From positions 1 through 17,434 of the forward strand of contig CBFCYE010000044.1 of the NCBI GenBank assembly GCA_965602225.1: a stretch of DNA of 17,434 nt, in the 5' to 3' direction. The notes beneath the pieces were generated by a model. It did no database searches. It was not told the DNA's origin and saw only the letters and a list, made by a program, of their open reading frames with translations. A program made the position numbers and the translations under genes. This document shows positions 15,206 through 17,434 of the stretch, piece after piece. The stretch comes from Tenderia sp965602225 (lineage in GTDB: Bacteria > Pseudomonadota > Gammaproteobacteria > Tenderiales > Tenderiaceae). How positions within the stretch are numbered: position 1 is the stretch's first letter; every line of letters starts with the position of its first letter.

Positions 15206-15338
15206 GAGAAGTTTTCCGAGCAGTCATAAAACTGATAATATACATGACTTTATCGATTGAATGGATATTCGCGAGAAAACACACTAACGCAACGTCAATG
15301 ACCCGAACCAAGTATTTATTGAGTTTTGAGAACCAAAT

Positions 15339-16280
15339 ATGAACGATATCAAACCAAGCAACGCCATACCCATTCCTGCCTATTATATTGACAACAAAGA
15401 GGATGAAATCAGTCTCATCGATATCTTTCTAGTCCTTCTCAAGCGCAAGCTGGTCATTCTGTTAACCCTTTTGAGCTGCACAGCCCTGGCAGCGTTCATT
15501 GCGTTCACTTCGCCTATGACTGCGGAAAAAATCACCTATGCAACAAGCATCAAAATCGGTGGCAATCCTCCTATAGAGTCGAACACTAACGCCCTGACCA
15601 AACTGAAAGAAAGTTATATCCCTATCACCCAGGATGGTTTCGTGGATGAAGACATTAGGAAAGGTCTCGGTGTCGAGGTAAGGGCACCGGAAAACAGCAA
15701 TCTGGTGATTATAGAAACCACCACCCAAACTGAAAACCAAGACCAGGTGAAAGGGTTACACCAAAAAATTGCTGGTAGATTCATAGCAGACCACAATAAT
15801 GAATTAAACCTTCAACGGACGGCCATTGAAAATCAGATCAATCGCCTGCAAGCTACACTGCAAAGCCTAACTAACAGCACCTACCTGACCACCCTGCGGA
15901 ATGATGTTGCCAATCTCAGAAAACAATATCTGGAATCAGGCAATATTTCAGACAATTTGAAGTTGGATATCAAGGATGAGCTCAGATTTCTACAGTCCAA
16001 GCTCATTGAAGAAGAGCAGTCGACAAATATGAAGACCATAGACTTGCAGAGCACTATCAATGAACTTCGCTACAAGCTTGAAATAACACCAAAGACATCC
16101 TTGCTCAGCCTCACCCTCAAATCCGGAAGCAAACGCACCTCACCGCTCAAGATTATTGCTTTAGGTGTGATTCTAGGTGGCATGCTGGGAATATTTGCGG
16201 CATTCATTGTTGAATTCATCAACCGAGCGAACGCTGAAGCTAAAAGGCGCGAGTTAGAAAACTCCGGTTCAAAAAACTAG
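15339..16280 (+). CDS. Wzz-like polysaccharide chain-length determinant
   Basis: A 313-residue inner-membrane protein with the two-helix layout of class 1 polysaccharide co-polymerases. A cytoplasmic N-terminus (EDEISLIDIFLVLLKRK) leads into TM1 at about 38-58. A mostly helical periplasmic region with coiled-coil stretches follows (150-180, 205-250). The family's proline/glycine-rich TM2 lies at about 270-293 (SPLKIIALGVILGGMLG). Such proteins set the length distribution of O-antigen or capsule made by the Wzy pathway. No kinase domain follows TM2, so it is not a Wzc tyrosine kinase. No glycosyltransferase, Wzx or Wzy gene is nearby, which is unusual. ATG 15339 has a weak GAG-type ribosome site. 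A 133-nt divergent region separates it from the CYTH gene; no convincing promoter was found there. Confidence 0.85.
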   Translation: MNDIKPSNAIPIPAYYIDNKEDEISLIDIFLVLLKRKLVILLTLLSCTALAAFIAFTSPMTAEKITYATSIKIGGNPPIESNTNALTKLKESYIPITQDGFVDEDIRKGLGVEVRAPENSNLVIIETTTQTENQDQVKGLHQKIAGRFIADHNNELNLQRTAIENQINRLQATLQSLTNSTYLTTLRNDVANLRKQYLESGNISDNLKLDIKDELRFLQSKLIEEEQSTNMKTIDLQSTINELRYKLEITPKTSLLSLTLKSGSKRTSPLKIIALGVILGGMLGIFAAFIVEFINRANAEAKRRELENSGSKN

Positions 16281-16286
16281 ATAGTT

Positions 16287-17285
16287 ATGCACGCGATACA
16301 AATGCATACACCAGGTAGCCCTGATGTTCTGACGTTTGAAGAAACCAGCGCGCCTCAGCTGCGGCGTTCGACAGAAGTACTGGTTCGCCTAAAAGCGGCT
16401 GGCGTCAATCCCATCGACACCAAGCTACGCAGCCGTGGTACTTATTATCCCAAAAAGCTACCCACCATCCTTGGCTGTGATGGTGCCGGCATTGTCGAGG
16501 CCGTAGGCGACAAGGTCACTCGCTTCAAACCCGGCGATGAGGTCTATTTTTGCAACGGCGGTATTGGCGGTCATCCCGGCAATTACGCCGAGATGGCGGT
16601 GATCGACGAAGCCTTTACGGCCCACAAACCTGCCAACATCAGTTTTGCCGAGGCCGCTGCCGCACCGCTGGTATTGATCACCGCATGGGAAGCCTTGTTT
16701 GATCGCGCCAATCTTGAGACAGATGAGAGCGTCTTGATACATGCTGGTTCTGGTGGTGTCGGCCACGTCGCCATTCAACTAGCCAAGGCGGCTGGTGCCC
16801 GGGTTATTACTACGGTGAGTGATGATGCCAAGACCAGATTTGTCACCGAGTTGGGGGCTGACAGTGTAATTAACTACAAACAAACCAATTTTGTAGCGGC
16901 CGTTAATGACTGGACGGATGGCACTGGCGTCGATCTGGGTTTTGATACCATTGGCGGCAAGGTGTTGGAACAGACCTTTGAGGCAGTGCGTTTCTACGGT
17001 GATGTAGTGACCCTGCTACAGCCCGATTCGGACATCAATTGGAAAACAGCGCGACTACGCAACCAAAGTATCTGCCTGGAATTGATGCTAACACCTATGC
17101 ATCAGCACATTCGTGAAGCGCAAATGCATCACGCCTGGATTCTAGGCGAGTGCGCGAAACTATTCGAAGATGGGCGGTTAAAGATTCACATCAGTCATAC
17201 TCTGCCGCTGGCAGATGCTGCCGAGGCGCATCGTTTAATTGAGGCAGGTGAGATGATAGGTAAGATTGTGTTGTTGATGGATTGA
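16287..17285 (+). CDS. Medium-chain dehydrogenase/reductase, quinone oxidoreductase-like
   Basis: A 332-residue cytoplasmic NAD(P)H-dependent oxidoreductase. The GroES-like N-terminal half contains AAGVNPIDTKLRSRG (37-51) and GCDGAGIVEAVG (63-74), typical of quinone oxidoreductases. The Rossmann nucleotide site is HAGSGGVGHVAIQLAKAAGA (152-171, core GSGGVG at 154-159). The four-cysteine structural zinc loop and the catalytic zinc ligands of alcohol dehydrogenases are absent, so a zinc-independent reductase is most likely. The C-terminus DAAEAHRLIEAGEMIGKIVL is also typical. It begins 6 nt after the wzz-like stop, implying cotranscription, although no functional link is evident. The physiological substrate (quinone, enal or other carbonyl compound) cannot be decided. 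Confidence 0.9.
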   Translation: MHAIQMHTPGSPDVLTFEETSAPQLRRSTEVLVRLKAAGVNPIDTKLRSRGTYYPKKLPTILGCDGAGIVEAVGDKVTRFKPGDEVYFCNGGIGGHPGNYAEMAVIDEAFTAHKPANISFAEAAAAPLVLITAWEALFDRANLETDESVLIHAGSGGVGHVAIQLAKAAGARVITTVSDDAKTRFVTELGADSVINYKQTNFVAAVNDWTDGTGVDLGFDTIGGKVLEQTFEAVRFYGDVVTLLQPDSDINWKTARLRNQSICLELMLTPMHQHIREAQMHHAWILGECAKLFEDGRLKIHISHTLPLADAAEAHRLIEAGEMIGKIVLLMD

Positions 17286-17306
17286 TTGCCGATCTTACTT
17301 TTTTCT

Positions 17307-17357
17307 GTCACTCTGGCGCACATATATTTCGTCACTCCGGCGCAGGCCGGAGTGACG
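17307..17357. repeat. Palindromic repeat, second copy of the CGTCACTCCGGC family
   Basis: A perfect 12-bp inverted repeat, CGTCACTCCGGC-GCAG-GCCGGAGTGACG, spans 17330-17357. Just before it a degenerate half-copy, GTCACTCTGGCGCA, lies at 17307-17320. The stem shares its 12-mer with the repeat at 14594-14605. It lies between the convergent oxidoreductase gene and the rRNA methyltransferase fragment. The stem could slow transcription from either side, but neither arm is followed by a run of T, so it is not called a terminator. Confidence 0.8.
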
Positions 17358-17374
17358 CAAACAATGATGGCTTG

Positions 17375-17434
17375 TTACCGTTCAAACAATGCAATCGATT
17401 CCACATGCGTGGTATGCGGAAACATATCCATCAC
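17375..17434 (-). CDS. rlmD: 23S rRNA uracil-C5 methyltransferase, C-terminal fragment (probably RlmD)
   Basis: Only the last 19 codons and the TAA stop are inside the window; the gene continues past the right edge. The translation ends MDMFPHTTHVESIALFER, which matches the conserved C-terminal tail (D-M-F-P-x-T-x-H-V-E-S) of the RumA/TrmA family of m5U methyltransferases. The family uses SAM to methylate uracil in rRNA or tRNA. The wording HVES-x-x-LF points to RlmD (23S rRNA U1939) rather than TrmA or RlmC, but so short a fragment cannot settle this. It converges with the oxidoreductase gene. Confidence 0.72.
   Translation of the reverse strand: MMDMFPHTTHVESIALFER

Noticed and set aside
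15206..15338. Divergent promoter pair between the CYTH gene and the wzz-like gene
   Set aside because: AT-rich -10-like words such as TATATT occur, but none has an acceptable -35 box at 16-18 nt.
17330..17357. Rho-independent terminator for the oxidoreductase gene
   Set aside because: The stem is perfect but is not followed by a T-run in either direction. The shared 12-mer with 14594 marks it as a repeat.

Overview
The window looks like an ordinary chromosomal segment of a gammaproteobacterium. The evidence is the uvrC-pgsA-tRNA-Gly(GCC) order at the left edge, a CsiV-family envelope protein, a short single-domain NagZ, and a methylthioadenosine-phosphorylase homologue that carries the 6-oxopurine (methylthioinosine) version of its base pocket. 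Genus cannot be read from the sequence. No phage, insertion sequence, CRISPR array or rRNA is visible. Coding density is high, and the only mobile-looking DNA is small palindromic intergenic repeats.

Left block (1-3732, all minus strand): peptide deformylase, a family-5-like uracil-DNA glycosylase, uvrC and pgsA are closely spaced. They are followed by a tRNA-Gly(GCC) gene with its own strong sigma70-type promoter. The glycosylase and uvrC overlap by 4 nt, so two DNA repair enzymes are probably translationally coupled. Next comes a plus-strand csiV gene (3789-4811), divergent from def, and then a minus-strand SAM-dependent methyltransferase (4842-6041).

Central block (6101-14558, all minus strand): nine genes run in one direction with gaps mostly under 60 nt. 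In transcription order they are a peptide-binding lipoprotein, a small YkuD-fold protein without an export signal, two Dpp/Opp-type permeases, nagZ, a YnaI-like MscS channel, a diheme cytochrome c peroxidase, hypoxanthine phosphoribosyltransferase and methylthioinosine phosphorylase. The first five fit a peptidoglycan-recycling unit: import of murein peptides, cytoplasmic trimming of tetrapeptides by an L,D-carboxypeptidase of the ElsL type, and NagZ cleavage of muropeptides. This is the most interesting part of the window. The last two genes form a purine and methionine salvage pair (methylthioinosine to hypoxanthine to IMP). No ATPase subunits for the transporter are encoded here.

Right block: a CYTH/triphosphate-tunnel protein (minus strand) diverges from a Wzz-like chain-length determinant that is followed after 6 nt by a medium-chain quinone oxidoreductase. 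The window ends in the 3' end of a minus-strand rRNA uracil methyltransferase gene, probably rlmD. Palindromic repeats occur at 6868-6933, 14594-14689 and 17307-17357. The last two share the 12-mer CGTCACTCCGGC, and the first two create misleading upstream extensions of neighbouring reading frames.
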